Source: Hevea brasiliensis (lineage: Eukaryota; Streptophyta; Magnoliopsida; Malpighiales; Euphorbiaceae). From it: 64,000 bases of DNA. The DNA lies in NCBI RefSeq assembly GCF_030052815.1, contig NC_079496.1:69801652-69865651 (forward strand), written 5' to 3'. Shown piece by piece: positions 49,682 to 60,098 of this stretch. Made by a program: the position numbers and the translations under genes. The notes under the pieces are model-generated. The model worked only from the letters and a program-made list of their open reading frames with translations, had not been told where the DNA came from and made no database searches. The first letter of the stretch is position 1. Each line of letters begins with the position of its first letter.

Positions 49682-50183
49682 ACTCTTCCCCTCTAATTTA
49701 AATTTCATCCTCGAAATTTACCTGGTGCAAACAGTTGAGGGAATTGTTGCCTCATCGTCTCTTCATTTTCCCATGTTGCCTCTTCGGTATTGTGGTGCCT
49801 CCAAAGCACTTTCACCAGTGGAATCTGCTTATTCCTCAACTCTTTCACTTCCCGAGCCAGGATCCTTATGGGTTCTTCTTCATATGTCAAATCCGGTTGT
49901 ACTTCAATTTCTTCCATGGAGATGACATGTGAAGGATCTGAGCGGTATCTTCTTAGCATAGACACGTGGAACACATTGTGGATCTTGTCCAGCTCTGGTG
50001 GTAAAGCTAGCTTATAGGCCACTGGACCCACACGTTCAATGACTTCATATGGGCCAATGAACCTAGGGCTTAACTTACCTTTTCTTCCAAACCTCAGTAC
50101 CTTCTTCCACGGTGAGACTTTGAGAAACACTTTATCGCCAACCGCATATTCTATTTCTTTTCTCTTTAAGTTGGCATAGGATT
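49682..50183 (-). pseudogene. Second E-type pol fragment: integrase end and chromodomain
   Basis: A polypurine tract (49682-49695 on the minus strand) is preceded by an open frame down to 49705. It has the integrase C-terminal region and a chromodomain-like end, including E-A-T-W-E-N-E-E and Q-Q-F-P-Q-L-F. It closely matches 37548-38040 of the first copy but lacks that copy's TAG. Its own stop is TGA, where J has CGA. Similarity to E ends at GGCATAGGATT (about 50183). Confidence 0.85.
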
Positions 50184-50192
50184 GTAGCTCAA
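50184..50192. other. Filler at a deletion junction
   Basis: GTAGCTCAA lies between the end of E-like sequence and the resumption of LTR C at TTTTGGGCATG. It matches neither side in place. The same 9-mer occurs in related LTRs in the context TTTGTAGCTCAAGTT, so it may be templated filler from end joining. Confidence 0.5.
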
Positions 50193-51577
50193 TTTTGGGC
50201 ATGCTTCCTAAATGAAAATTGTGTCATTTAGTGTCTATTTTCATTCCCAATTGGACTTGTAAAGTTTCATTTTTGGTCCCTCAAAAGAACCTTAGTCATG
50301 CTGCCTGCAGCATGACCACACTCAATTCGAATTTGATCTCAACTCCAACACTTCCTACACACTCCATTTGGTCACCATTGACCATTTTCCACTTCAAACT
50401 AGGTCAAACATATCATTTACCCATTTTTTTCACATTTTTGTCTCTAACCCTAAGTGTCCCAAAACCTTAGCTCACAATGTCTTTACATTTCTTGATTCAA
50501 TGCCTATATACATGTTTCTGCATCTCATACAATATCACATACACTTTTAAATCTATCAAACTCATGCAAATATACCCCCATACACATGCTGGCCAAAATT
50601 CACTCATGGTCCCTCAATAAATTTTTCTTTTATTTAAAGTTTATTTACAAGTTCAATAAGTTAGAAATGTAAGAATCAAACTAAAATTGTCAAGTTTGCT
50701 TACTAACCTTTCTTAGAACTTCAAATCCTCCAAATCTCTATCTTTTGTTCTTCTTTCCTCTTTCAATCTTCTTCTTAGGTTGAGATAACAAGCTCTAATG
50801 AGGTTTTTATGGAAGCTATTAAGGTTGAGTGAAGAAATTTAAGCTTGAGTGCAAGCTTTAATGGAGGACATTCATGGAGAGTTGAGGGAGGGTTTCAGCT
50901 GGCTTGGTTAGGAGAGAATATGAGAGTAATTTTTTTTTTGTTTTATTTTTGTCTTACTTAATAGATATTTAACTTAGTCAAATTTGATAGGAATTAAAAA
51001 TCAAATTTTGACATCACTTTGATGTCATAAAGTGATGTAATTAACTTTTTCTTTTCTTTTCTTTTCTTTTTTTCATTTATCTGTTAGTTCTTTAATTTAA
51101 TTCCCGACTCCGAAGTTTTTTTATCTCTGATTTTATTTGACAGTAAGGCCAGGAGTCAGCTCTCAGAGTCAATTGACCAAATTGCCCCTCACCGGTTCAA
51201 CCCGGTTTGCAAATAATTCAAAATTTTTTTTTGGCTCCCTGACCTAATTATTTGACTGGCTTAACAGTTCTTTTTCATGATTTTCTCTTTTCCACTGTGT
51301 TCGTAAGGGTCCTAAGGACCGCAGCGTCACATTTTACGGTTCGAAATTTGAGTTTAAATCAACTTCACAGTCGTTCTCGAGAAGTGACTCTCGGCTCGTT
51401 TAACTTCTTATGTTATGTTTTTCTTATTTATACTTAACTAATTGGCAATTACTAATTATTTGTGTTTATGGCTTCTCTAGTTGTCTTAAGTATGGTTCTA
51501 ATCCCCTTAATTGTCCGGACCGACACTGGTCACCGGAACAGTGAAATATACTAGGCTATACAAATAGGGGTGTTACA
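50193..51577 (-). repeat. Solo LTR C, part 2
   Basis: This continues LTR C. It matches D from about 23620 to its end at 25021, and ends GGGGTGTTACA. About 550 bp of C between 34445 and this point are missing compared with D. The minus-strand donor-like AAAG|GTTAGTA has its GT at 50707-50706. Confidence 0.87.
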
Positions 51578-52370
51578 CAGAAACTGAGGCAACTAGGTCC
51601 TCTAGCTAGGTCAAAATAGTATACCGAAATCCGATAAATTACAATAAAATGTAATACACTTGGAAATGAAATTGGTAACATATACCAACACTAAATGGCT
51701 ATAAAATGTGACATATTGGTAACATTAAAATTGACTTACTTAGAGTGCATCAAGGGTCAACATTATAGATTGACTAATGAAATGAATTAAAGGGAATAGT
51801 ACCAAGAAAATTTAATTACTAGATTTTATTATTAGAAACAAATTTATTGAGTACTGAAACACTTTAAATTGTATGTTTCAGTTGAAAAGGATATTAAAAA
51901 GCATAAGGAATACTGAGTCAGGGCCAAGAGGCATATATCAGAGGTCTGTGCACAATACTTTTTATATTCACTGCTTTTACTACAAAATTTATTTGGAGAA
52001 TTGAGTTATGAATAATTTTTTATTGTTTTGACTTGGGAGTTTTATTTGGAAATTATTATGTTGCCTACTTTGCAAATGGAAATTTTGAGATAAAATATGA
52101 TTTATGGTTTGTATGAAATATTTAAATATTGTGATTTGGAATTGTTTTAATTCACACTTGGCATGACAATATTACTATGTTCCTCCTCCATTTATGGGGT
52201 GAGTGTGATTATATTCCTCCCTCTTTGACTTGTCAGTCTGAGGTGAGTGTGGATGAGTACTCATTATCTAGCCAGCTTCCTCCTTTGTTGATTTCGATTA
52301 TTGGGGTGAGTGTGCCTTGTCGTGGTGTACAACACGGCATGTTCAGAAAAGTTTGTGTTATGACCTATTT

Positions 52371-52512
52371 TGTGTTATTGATTGGCAAAACTGTGTGACT
52401 CAGTTATTTGATCAAATTGTGTTATTGATTGGCAAAACTGTGTTACTCAGTTATTTAATCAAATTGTGTTATTGATTGGCAACACTGTGTTATTCAATTG
52501 TTTGATCAAAAT
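52371..52512 (+). repeat. 47-bp tandem repeat, three copies
   Basis: Units start at 52371, 52418 and 52465, each TGTGTTATTGATTGGCAA, and are 47-48 bp long. A partial fourth follows. LTR B lacks this array. Confidence 0.88.
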
Positions 52513-52602
52513 TGTGTTATATGAGCTTTGAAAAATTCTGAATTGTTTGGATTGTAAATTGTCAATAAAAGTTTTACATACCGCATTTTAAATTGTTATT
52601 GT

Positions 52603-52652
52603 GCACCACTGAGTAAATTTTACTCAGCGATAGCTTTTCATTGCTATCGCAG
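52603..52652 (+). promoter_or_regulatory. Conserved LTR double hairpin, copy in A
   Basis: This is the most perfect copy: stem 1 CTGAGTAA/TTACTCAG, stem 2 GCGATAGC/GCTATCGC, both 8 bp without mismatch. It ends in CAG|GTAG, 633 bp from the LTR end. Confidence 0.7.
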
Positions 52653-53290
52653 GTAGACAGACTGACAAGGCAACAGACTAGGCTACTAGTACTACATTGA
52701 GAGTTCATCGGGTATATTGAGTATACTATATTTTGCATTTTGTATTGTAATGTATGTTCACTATATGTATATATTGTTCTTGGTTTTGAGCAGTTGTAAA
52801 TTAAATTTGTAAATTAAAATTATACATTAAAGTTGTAAACTAAATTTGTAAATTATTTTGGCTTGTAAATATTGTGATATATTTCTTTTATCTCAGCTTT
52901 TGAAAACACTGGAAAATTATTATTGATTTGAGTTGACAAATATTGAGAAACTTATTGTGATGATTGGATATTGGAGTTTGGGGATTGAACAAAATATTGG
53001 AAGTGTTTTTTACAGGTTTTTGAAGAACTGTTTTATTCAAAATACAGATGGCACTCTACCAAAATTTTTACAGAAATTATTAATACTTCAAATGTGTTAT
53101 CTAGTTTCATTTCAGTTAAAAAAAAATTTAACACCTGTAAATAGTGCTCACCACTGTAAAAAGAAGTAAGAAAAGGTTTAAAATCCCTTGTAGTATATTT
53201 AAAGGTTTATCAGTAGGCGAAGTTGGTAATTCATTAAGTATACTACGGGATCATGTTATGCCTTACAGAGGGGTAGGGTGTGACAAATCT

Positions 53291-53370
53291 TGCATGATGC
53301 ATGAGACCCTAGAATTAAAATTTTGAATTCAATGTTCTAATCTAATAATTTTCATGCTTCATCTCCTTCA
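53291..53370 (+). repeat. Copia 3' LTR, last part
   Basis: It begins TGCATGATGCATGAGACCC and ends CTCCTTCA, as in the 5' LTR at 5219-5299. This fixes the right border of the copia element. Confidence 0.88.
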
Positions 53371-54106
53371 GTAATTAGGGTCTCTCAATACATATGTAAT
53401 GGTATTATAAATAGAAAGTGTACCTTTGATAACGTCTACCGGATCTGGCTTTTCCCGAGCCATAGCGTAGACTCAGGGTACTACTCCATCCTCGAGCCAT
53501 TCTATAGTCTTAGAAGGCCTCTGTGATGTACCAGTTGTCTCAGGTCTCACAGGTCTTCTATCCCTCTGCACTGTCAGGGTAGACCTCTCAGTCGGTGGTA
53601 GAGCAGTGGGAGCACTCCTCTGTGGACAACCTCATATGAAATGATCTGTAGATCCACATTTGAAATAACCCCCGGTCAATAATCGACACTCCCCTCTATG
53701 TCTCTTACCACAGTGGGTATATTCTGACACTAGAATTGATTCCCTTGTTACTGTACCCGGGGAACTAGCTATAGATACTCCAGACTGGCCCCTCTGGCCT
53801 TGTGTTTGGCTCTTTGAACCCTTATTCTTCTTACTACTAGTAGCTGGTGCACTAAACTGGCCCTGTCCAGGACCTCTCTTACGCTGTCTATACCTCCTGG
53901 ACTGCTCCTCATTTCTGACTCTCTCCACATCCAGGGCTGATGCTACTAACAGAGAGAAATCTGTGAATTGGTTAGACGTAACTATCAGTCAGATGTTGTC
54001 ATTCAGTCCATCCTCAAATCATCTGCACTTGTTAACCTCAGTAGGCATTATCTCCAATGCATATCCACTAAGTTTCACGAATTGCCGCTCATAAATAACC
54101 CACTAA
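53371..54106 (-). pseudogene. Element H: gypsy gag and protease start
   Basis: On the minus strand, an open piece from 53928 to 53632 has a basic, Q/S-rich linker and a zinc knuckle. The first cysteine of the knuckle reads Y (Y-F-K-C-G-S-T-D-H-F) and a stop follows. Closer to 53371 the sequence encodes D-V-I-K-G-T-L-S-I-Y, which in related elements leads into the protease active site; the copia element cuts it there. Towards 54106 gag capsid remains are visible. H resembles J and E but is clearly more diverged. Confidence 0.7.
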
Positions 54107-54300
54107 GCCAGAGCTACGGCTCATTTAACCTTAGTGCATTTCATTACTTAAATTTTTCCGTAATTTTTCTTTTCATTATTTGGGTTATTTATGACTCCTC
54201 ACTCTAGTTTAAATATAGTTCCAAACATTCTGACTGTCCAGACAGACATTGGTCACCAGAACGGTAGAACATACGGACTATCTAATGTGAGGATGTCACA
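54107..54300 (-). repeat. Element H: remnant of LTR start
   Basis: On the minus strand it begins TGTGACATCCTCACATTAG and continues through the (T)GTCCGGACAG-like segment and the GTTAAATGAGCC region shared with the J/E/F LTR starts. Only about 190 bp remain. It joins H gag directly, so the rest of the LTR, the primer site and the gag start are deleted. The right flank is CCCAT (54301-54305). Confidence 0.75.
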
Positions 54301-55110
54301 CCCATAGATACCTTCATGCACCTATTACATCACCCTTAAAGCATCCGAAGGACTAAGGCACTGGAATAACAAGCTGTTGAAGCCTTTCCAAAACAATTCT
54401 CCTTCTAGTAACAAATAGTTCAAGGCTTGCATTTTGATGCAATGAGATACTTTAGCCATAGGATTCTCTAGGTACCTTATCTGCAAGGTCCTCCAGTCAT
54501 TTGCAATAATTAGGTCATTGGTAAATGAATCAACTAGAATACCTCTCTCCTCGATAGATAGGTGTTTCCTCTTTTAGACCTAGATCATTTTGTGGGTGAG
54601 TTCCCAAGACATCTTCAAGCTCATGGCTAATTGGGCTAACTCATCAACTTTCCAGTTGACTTCTCTTGGCACATGTGTAAAAGCCACTTCCTTAAAGTTA
54701 TCTAGAAGTTGTACTGCTAAGGTGAAGTAGGAAGCCAGGGAGAAGCTTCCGCACTTGTATTCTCCTTTTAGCTTATTGGTGACCAATTGTGAATCTCCCA
54801 TGATATGTACTCTTTTGCTTCTAACTCTCTAAAAATCTCCAAACCAATTATCAATGCCTCATATTTGGCTTGATTATTGGTACACTGGATTTCTAGGTTG
54901 AAAGATATTGCCATCTTGGTTCCTGCAAGGGAAGTGATTATAATTCCAACACCTGCTGACATTTTTGTGCTAGAATTGTCAAACCAGAAAGCCCATTGAA
55001 CCTTATCAACACTGAAAATATTCAAGTTTTGTTCCACTATTTCTGCCATATCTAGGCAAGGATGATTTGCCAAAAAGTTTGCTAGTACCTGTGCTTTCAT
55101 AGCTTTTTAA
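54301..55110 (-). pseudogene. I second RNase H and integrase start
   Basis: Open pieces run 55100-54768 and 54801-54580, with a frameshift at about 54790. The first begins with A-N-F-L-A-N-H-P-C-L, then W-A-F-W-F-D-N-S-S-T and N-N-Q-A-K-Y-E-A-L-I-I-G-L, the archaeal-type RNase H pattern. The second has G-D-S-Q-L-V-T-N and V-P-R-E-V-N. After 54580 the integrase lead-in L-L-L-E-G-E-L-F-W-K-G and Q-V-H-E-G-I-Y-G is readable with stops. Confidence 0.8.
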
Positions 55111-55703
55111 GGATAATAGATTAAAGTAAATTCAGACAGTGCCAGTAACCATTTCCTAACCCTTCAAGTAATTAAAGGTTTAGATACATTATATTTCATT
55201 GAGTCAGTTTGAGAAGCAACATACACTCTAGATCCAATTAGATAGTGTCTCAATTTCATACAAGAGAAATGCAGAGCTAAACAAAGCTTCTCAATAGAAG
55301 AGTACCTAGCTTCCATTTCTGTATGATTCCAGCTGAGATAGTACACCACCTACTCATGAACCACCTAGTTATTTTATGCTAGCAAATAACTGATGGAGTC
55401 AAATGCGACAAACAAATAGAGTATCAATAGAACACCTCCCCTAGGTGGAAGCAACACTGGGAGCCTTGTGAGATAACCCTTGATCTTATCGAAGGACCAC
55501 TGGTGCTTCTCTCTTCACTTGAACTCATTCTCTTTCCTAAGTTTTAGTAGATAAGAAAACTCCTTTACCTTTCCTACAAGGTTAGAAATGAATCTCCTTA
55601 AATAATTTACTTGTCCCAAGAACCTCAGCATCTGTTTCTTGGACTGAGGTGACTTATATTTTTGAATCGCTTTGGCTTTGTTTTGATCAATCTCAATCCC
55701 TCT
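55111..55703 (-). pseudogene. I RNase H (first) and connection domain
   Basis: Read on the minus strand: F-L-G-Q-V-N-Y-L-R-R-F-I-S after the RT, then a connection region. V-V-Y-Y-L-S...E-A-R-Y-S-S-I-E-K-L-C-L-A-L follows (open frame 55349-55164), with L-R-H-Y-L-I-G and S-Q-T-D-S-M-K-Y. Several in-frame stops lie at about 55695, 55524 and 55374. Confidence 0.75.
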
Positions 55704-56340
55704 CTAATGTACCAAAAATCCCAAAAAGTTGCCAGCTTTCACTTCTAATGCACACTTGAGTGGATTAATTTTTAGCTGATGTTGTCTCATCCTTTGGAAA
55801 CTCTTCCTCAGATGCTTAAGGTGATCATCTGCTTTCCTAGATTTTACCACTATATCATTGATGTACACCTCTATAAAGTGTCCAAGCATATCATGAAAAA
55901 TGGTGCTCATGGCTCTCTGATATGTATCACTGATGTTTTTTAACCTGAAGGGCATGACCAGCCATTTAAACGTTCCAATGGATCCAGGACATCTGAAGGT
56001 GGTCTTGCACACATCCTCCAACGTGATGAAAATTTAATTGTAGCTAGAGAAACCATCAAGGAAGAATAATAGTTCATTTTTAGTGGCAGCAATAACTAGC
56101 ATATATACTATTGCCATTACGTACATGTCCTTTAGGGTTGTGGCATTCAAATCCCTAAAATCAATACACATATGCAACTTCCCATTTTTCTTAACAACTA
56201 GTATAATATTAGAAAGTCATTTATAGCACCTAGTTGGCTTGATAAAACCTTTTTTTAATAGCTTCTCAATTTCTTCCTTCACCTTCAAACTACCTCCCTT
56301 GATAACCTTTTAGGCACCTATCGGTACGGTATATAATCTA
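55704..56340 (-). pseudogene. I reverse transcriptase
   Basis: The entry block with K-K-G-F-I-K-P lies near 56250, then V-V-K-K-N-G-K-L-H-M-C-I-D-F-R-D-L-N. A broken part follows. An open frame 56021-55704 carries F-K-W-L-V-M-P-F-R-L-K-N and the catalytic site as Y-I-N-D-I-V-V-K-S. The first aspartate of the Y-x-D-D motif is N, which should abolish activity. The frame is also interrupted near 56036 and 56219. Confidence 0.82.
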
Positions 56341-57160
56341 CTTAATTGGTAATTTGTGCTCAACTAAGCTCCTCTGTAAGATTGGCATCTCATTGCAATT
56401 CCATGTGAAGCAATCTTTATATTCATGCAAAAGTGAGATTATTTTCTATTTTCAATCATTCCTTGATAAAAAGAACTGATATAAGTCACCCGAGGCTCCT
56501 CAAGAGAACTAAGATTGACCCTCCTAAAGGGTCCTTAACTCTAATCAGTATGTCATCTAGTTTTGTAGGTGTAAGTTCTAATTCTTGAAATTGTGTTTCC
56601 TCTGAGTCATCCTCATCTGGTTCCTCTTCGTAAATGACCTCAGCACCTTCTGTCTCTAGAGTTCCTTCTACTTTTATCTTGTAAAAAAGTTGCTACATCT
56701 AAATTCTAGTGATGGTAGCTATAGCTACCACCATTTCCCTTTGCAAATATTTGTCACTCATCATGGAGCTCCTCTACTACAGGCTCCAACTTTGACCATT
56801 TGTAATGCATGATTATAAGTTCAATGTCAATTTTTTCAATTGGATCTCCTATTTCTGCCTTCTGTGTCCCTTTTCAAAGAATAGCGAGCCCGGTTGTCAT
56901 GGTAGGTTTTACACAGAGGACATGATTCCCATTAGGGGAGTAATAAGCTGCTACCCCTTGAGCCTTTTGGTGAGGTTTTTTCTCCAAAAACTGGATCAAA
57001 CTTATGTCAGCACTGTAGAACTGGGCCTCCACTGCATCAAAGTGGGTCGTAAATGACTTGGCATCTACCCATATGACTTTCACACCATTCCCTTTCCAAA
57101 ACAACATAAACTAGTGAAGGGATGACAAGACACACAAATTTGCATGTATTTAGCCTCTCC
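56341..57160 (-). pseudogene. I protease to reverse transcriptase spacer
   Basis: This holds degraded coding sequence. An acidic stretch (E-E-E-P-D-E-D-D-S-E-E-T) is readable around 56600-56640. The P-L-G-R-V-N-L and E-E-P-R-V-T-Y-I-S-S blocks usual before the RT of Tat elements lie near 56480-56540. The region has several stops. In Ogre elements an intron can lie in this interval; I see none that I can defend. Confidence 0.55.
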
Positions 57161-58017
57161 CTAAAAGTGCTTAATAATTTGTAGTGGAATAAACCACAAA
57201 AATAAAGCAGTGGTGAAGGACATACTAGCCATGGTTACCTCTACTGGAGGGACTCTAAGAGTCTTAGATAAATTTTTAGTGAACATGGACACTGAGACAT
57301 TAGTGCTATTGAGGTCCTCATCTAACTTCCTCAACGTTAGCAACATTCTGAGCGGCATTATGTTTACTATTGACCCATTGTTAATGAGTACCCAGAGGTG
57401 GGTTGGCTATTGAGATACACGATATACAGGGGCCACAAATGTTTGGTCATTCACTTTGATGGTTTGTCAATCACAATTTTCTTTGACCACCCTAGATTAG
57501 TGTATTAGATGGTAACCCCATTACATACCTTAGCATTGACAGGGTCTACTGTCCCTTGTGTTTCCTTAGATACTTCTGCCACTACCTTTTGAAAAGTAGC
57601 AGTAGAATTAAGCAACATCACAATCAATAAATAAAGCTTTACCTTCTTTCTTTTAAGTGAGTATTTCTTTTGAACTCCATACTAATTCTGAGTCCTTAGT
57701 TGCTTTCCTGTTGAACTTGCTTTTTTCTAGGGTTGAACCTTTTATTCTTCTTTTTGTCTTTTTTCCATAACCCTTTATCTCTAAAGCCTTCTCTTCTGTG
57801 TTTGGGTTAATGGCTATGGAAATTTAGGATGGCACACTAGTCGCCAGTATTTGTTCAGCTCTAGTTGGCACGTTTGAAACCTCGCTGCAAGTTCCACAAG
57901 CGCAATAAACTCAGCCCTCCTTAGGAAATGGCTTGGATAACGACCAATCCCCCATTTGGGTTTGCTGTAAGATCTCATGTATACCTCCTTGGGGCTTCTA
58001 TCAGCTGCTGTGGTATA
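57161..58017 (-). pseudogene. I protease and gag-protease linker
   Basis: The active-site block reads V-L-I-N-N-G-S-I-V-N-I-M-P at about 57353-57391, where the family has I-D-N-G-S; the catalytic aspartate is replaced by N. The remainder of the domain is open to 57161. A stop stands at 57407-57409, upstream of the site. Between 57410 and 58017 only frame-shifted coding remains are present. Confidence 0.7.
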
Positions 58018-60049
58018 TCATGTTTGTCTCTTAGGCGGCCTCTTAGGAACCTTAGGAAGGGTTCTATGAGTTGAAAACCCCCTAGGTGGGTCTCCGGATT
58101 TTCTGATCACCTCAGTTTGAACCTGTAATTTCCTTAGTTCATTGATGACTCCTTGAAGATCCATTGTGGCCATGCTGATAGATGCCACAAGAGGAAAATG
58201 ATCCTCATCAATTAGTATAGAGTCCTTCTTCTTAGGGAATTTCAGGACTCCCTTATTAATATGATCCTGGATGACTCCCTGGAAGGCCCAACAATTATTA
58301 GTATTATGATTCCAGGAATCGTAATACTTACAGTAGTCTCTCCCTCTCATCTCCTTTTTGGTTGGAAGCTTGTGATCAAGAGAGAGATTAATGAACCTTT
58401 CTTTTAATAAGAAATTAAATATCTCCTCAGTCTTACTAGTATCAAAGGCATACTAAAAAGGTGCAGCTGAAGTCATTCGAGTCATCCTCTGGTGAACCAC
58501 CTTTGCTAGTGTACTTAGAGTAGAACATATATAGATATCGATAGTAACCAAATCATACACAACAAGTTCATGATTGCTTACCTCCTGGTAATATGCACCC
58601 ATAGTCATCCTCTTTCGATTTGATTCTTCAATTATTAACTCTTTGTATTCAGCAACTTTAGTAGCTAACTTGTAGAAGTCCCTGAACTCTATCCCCTGGA
58701 ACTTTTTTCAAAGCTTGATATCTAGCGCCCTCTAGGCCATTTTGACATATTTAATTTCAGGCAGGAACATCTTGCACCTGTTCATCATCTTTTTGAACCG
58801 TGTCATGAAAGCAACTACTGACTCTCAGCTCCTCTAGGTCATTCTAGAAAGCTTGACTACATGCACACTTTAAGCACAGCTCGAAAGAAGTGGGTATGGA
58901 ACAACCTCTCTATTTCCTACCAAGAAAAGACAGAATTTCTCAAAAGAGTTGAATACTAGGTGAAAATAGTTCCAGTGAGTGAATTTGGGAACAGTCTCAA
59001 TTTGTAACTGGTGAAGTTTTCATAATTCGCCACTTCCCCACATTGAATCGTGAACCTTATTAGATGTTCCAAAGTTAACTTCCCATTGTCCCCTAAAACA
59101 ACACTTAATTCAGGGATACAATAGCCTCTCGGATACGGGTTCTCCCTGTTAATAGTGTCAGGATATAGCTTATGAAATTTTGGGCAACCAATTTGCCTAA
59201 AGTTTGGCCAAAACAGCTCTTGAATAGCATCCTTAACTACATCGATGTTCTCTTATGGCATAACTGGGACTGCTAAAACCTACACCATGGGTTTCAACAC
59301 TTGGGGCCCCAGTGTGGTTGGTTGCAGCACCTGCACCATGAGGATATTGGTTCCTCTATAACTATTGTCCCCTGTGCCAAAGGTTAGCTGCAGTGTGAGT
59401 ACTTACTATGACATTGGAGCGATTTAAGGACCTGCAATAGTCTCTACATCATAACTGCTCAGATGAGTCACAAGGTTAGTGTTCCAATAATTTGTATAGA
59501 AGCACCTAATCTGCTGCTAGGGCGACTGACTTGCTTCTGGGTTATCCTACCACCTGTTCACCTCTCTTATGGGGTGGCTAGTACCTTTCTTTAGTCTGAA
59601 TTAGGCTTCCCTCGATGTTGGCTTGGGGAGCTTATGGCAAGGACTGCCTTCTAATATCCCTAGTGCTCCAGGATGCTAAACTCCTCTAGCCAAGGAACCT
59701 GGCCATCAAGAAGTAACACATATTTTGAAAAAGTAAATTATGCATTCAATTGACGAGATTTCTCCTTCCATAAATTGATGCCTTTTATCAAAGCATTTGT
59801 CATGGCAGACATTAATTTGTCCATATTAAGAATATTATAAACTGCTCCACCCTGCTCTTGGACTAGGTCAGTGGGCAAGGTAAGTGTAGCCTCTGTTGCA
59901 TCTAGAACTTGGACTTCTCCTCCTTGCGATGGTCGCCTTTCAAAGTATTCCACCATGAGTGAAATTTGCACATTTGGATTAATTGTAGTAGGACTTCCCT
60001 CTGTGTCCTGAAACTTGGTGCCTTTTTTGCTTCTGGTTTTTAGAAGCAT
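58018..60049 (-). pseudogene. I gag
   Basis: The likely start is ATG 60049. An open N-terminal piece runs 60049-59738, with a basic start and an Y-N-I-L-N-M-D-K-L block. The capsid part (59737-58351) is broken by many stops. The C-terminal piece 58350-58018 has C-K-Y-Y-D-S-W-N-H-N-T-N-N-C-W-A-F and I-N-K-G-V-L-K-F-P, the zinc motif seen at the end of gag in Tat/Ogre elements. Most stops could arise by C to T changes. Confidence 0.75.
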
Positions 60050-60098
60050 GGTGTTGCCTACAAAAATTGATACTGACGAATGATCAAATGAGACGTTT

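Larger units (their letters stand above)
34446..50183 (-). mobile_element. Ty3/gypsy chromovirus E, recombinant
   Basis: The order along the plus strand is LTR (34446-37536), internal region (37537-46599, holding solo LTR F), LTR (46600-49681), then the end of a second internal region (49682-50183). All are in minus orientation. Each LTR is followed on the right of its GTGTTACA end by a polypurine tract and chromodomain sequence. This is the product expected when LTRs of two related copies recombine. The right end of the second copy is deleted together with about 550 bp of LTR C, and no right target duplication remains. Confidence 0.85.
51578..53285 (+). repeat. Solo LTR A, part 3
   Basis: The last third of LTR A, matching B from about 29630 to 31571 and ending GTGTGACA. 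It contains a three-copy tandem repeat and the double hairpin. CAGAA at its start is the right target duplication of C. Confidence 0.87.
3988..53370 (+). mobile_element. Ty1/copia element hosting most of the window
   Basis: This is one plus-strand copia element cut into pieces: 5' LTR 3988-5299, leader to 6860, gag 6861-7218 and 18201-18660, pol to 21550, polypurine tract 21555-21564, and 3' LTR 25023-27050 plus 53291-53370. The LTR halves join precisely across each insertion when the two LTRs are compared. The LTR is about 2.1 kb. The gag is of the plant UBN2 type. I do not assign a lineage. The start of the 5' LTR lies left of the window, displaced by element G. GTAAT (53371-53375) should be its right target duplication. 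Confidence 0.85.

Noticed and set aside
56341..57160. An Ogre-type intron between protease and reverse transcriptase of element I.
   Set aside because: The region is degraded coding sequence, and no donor-acceptor pair restores a frame convincingly.
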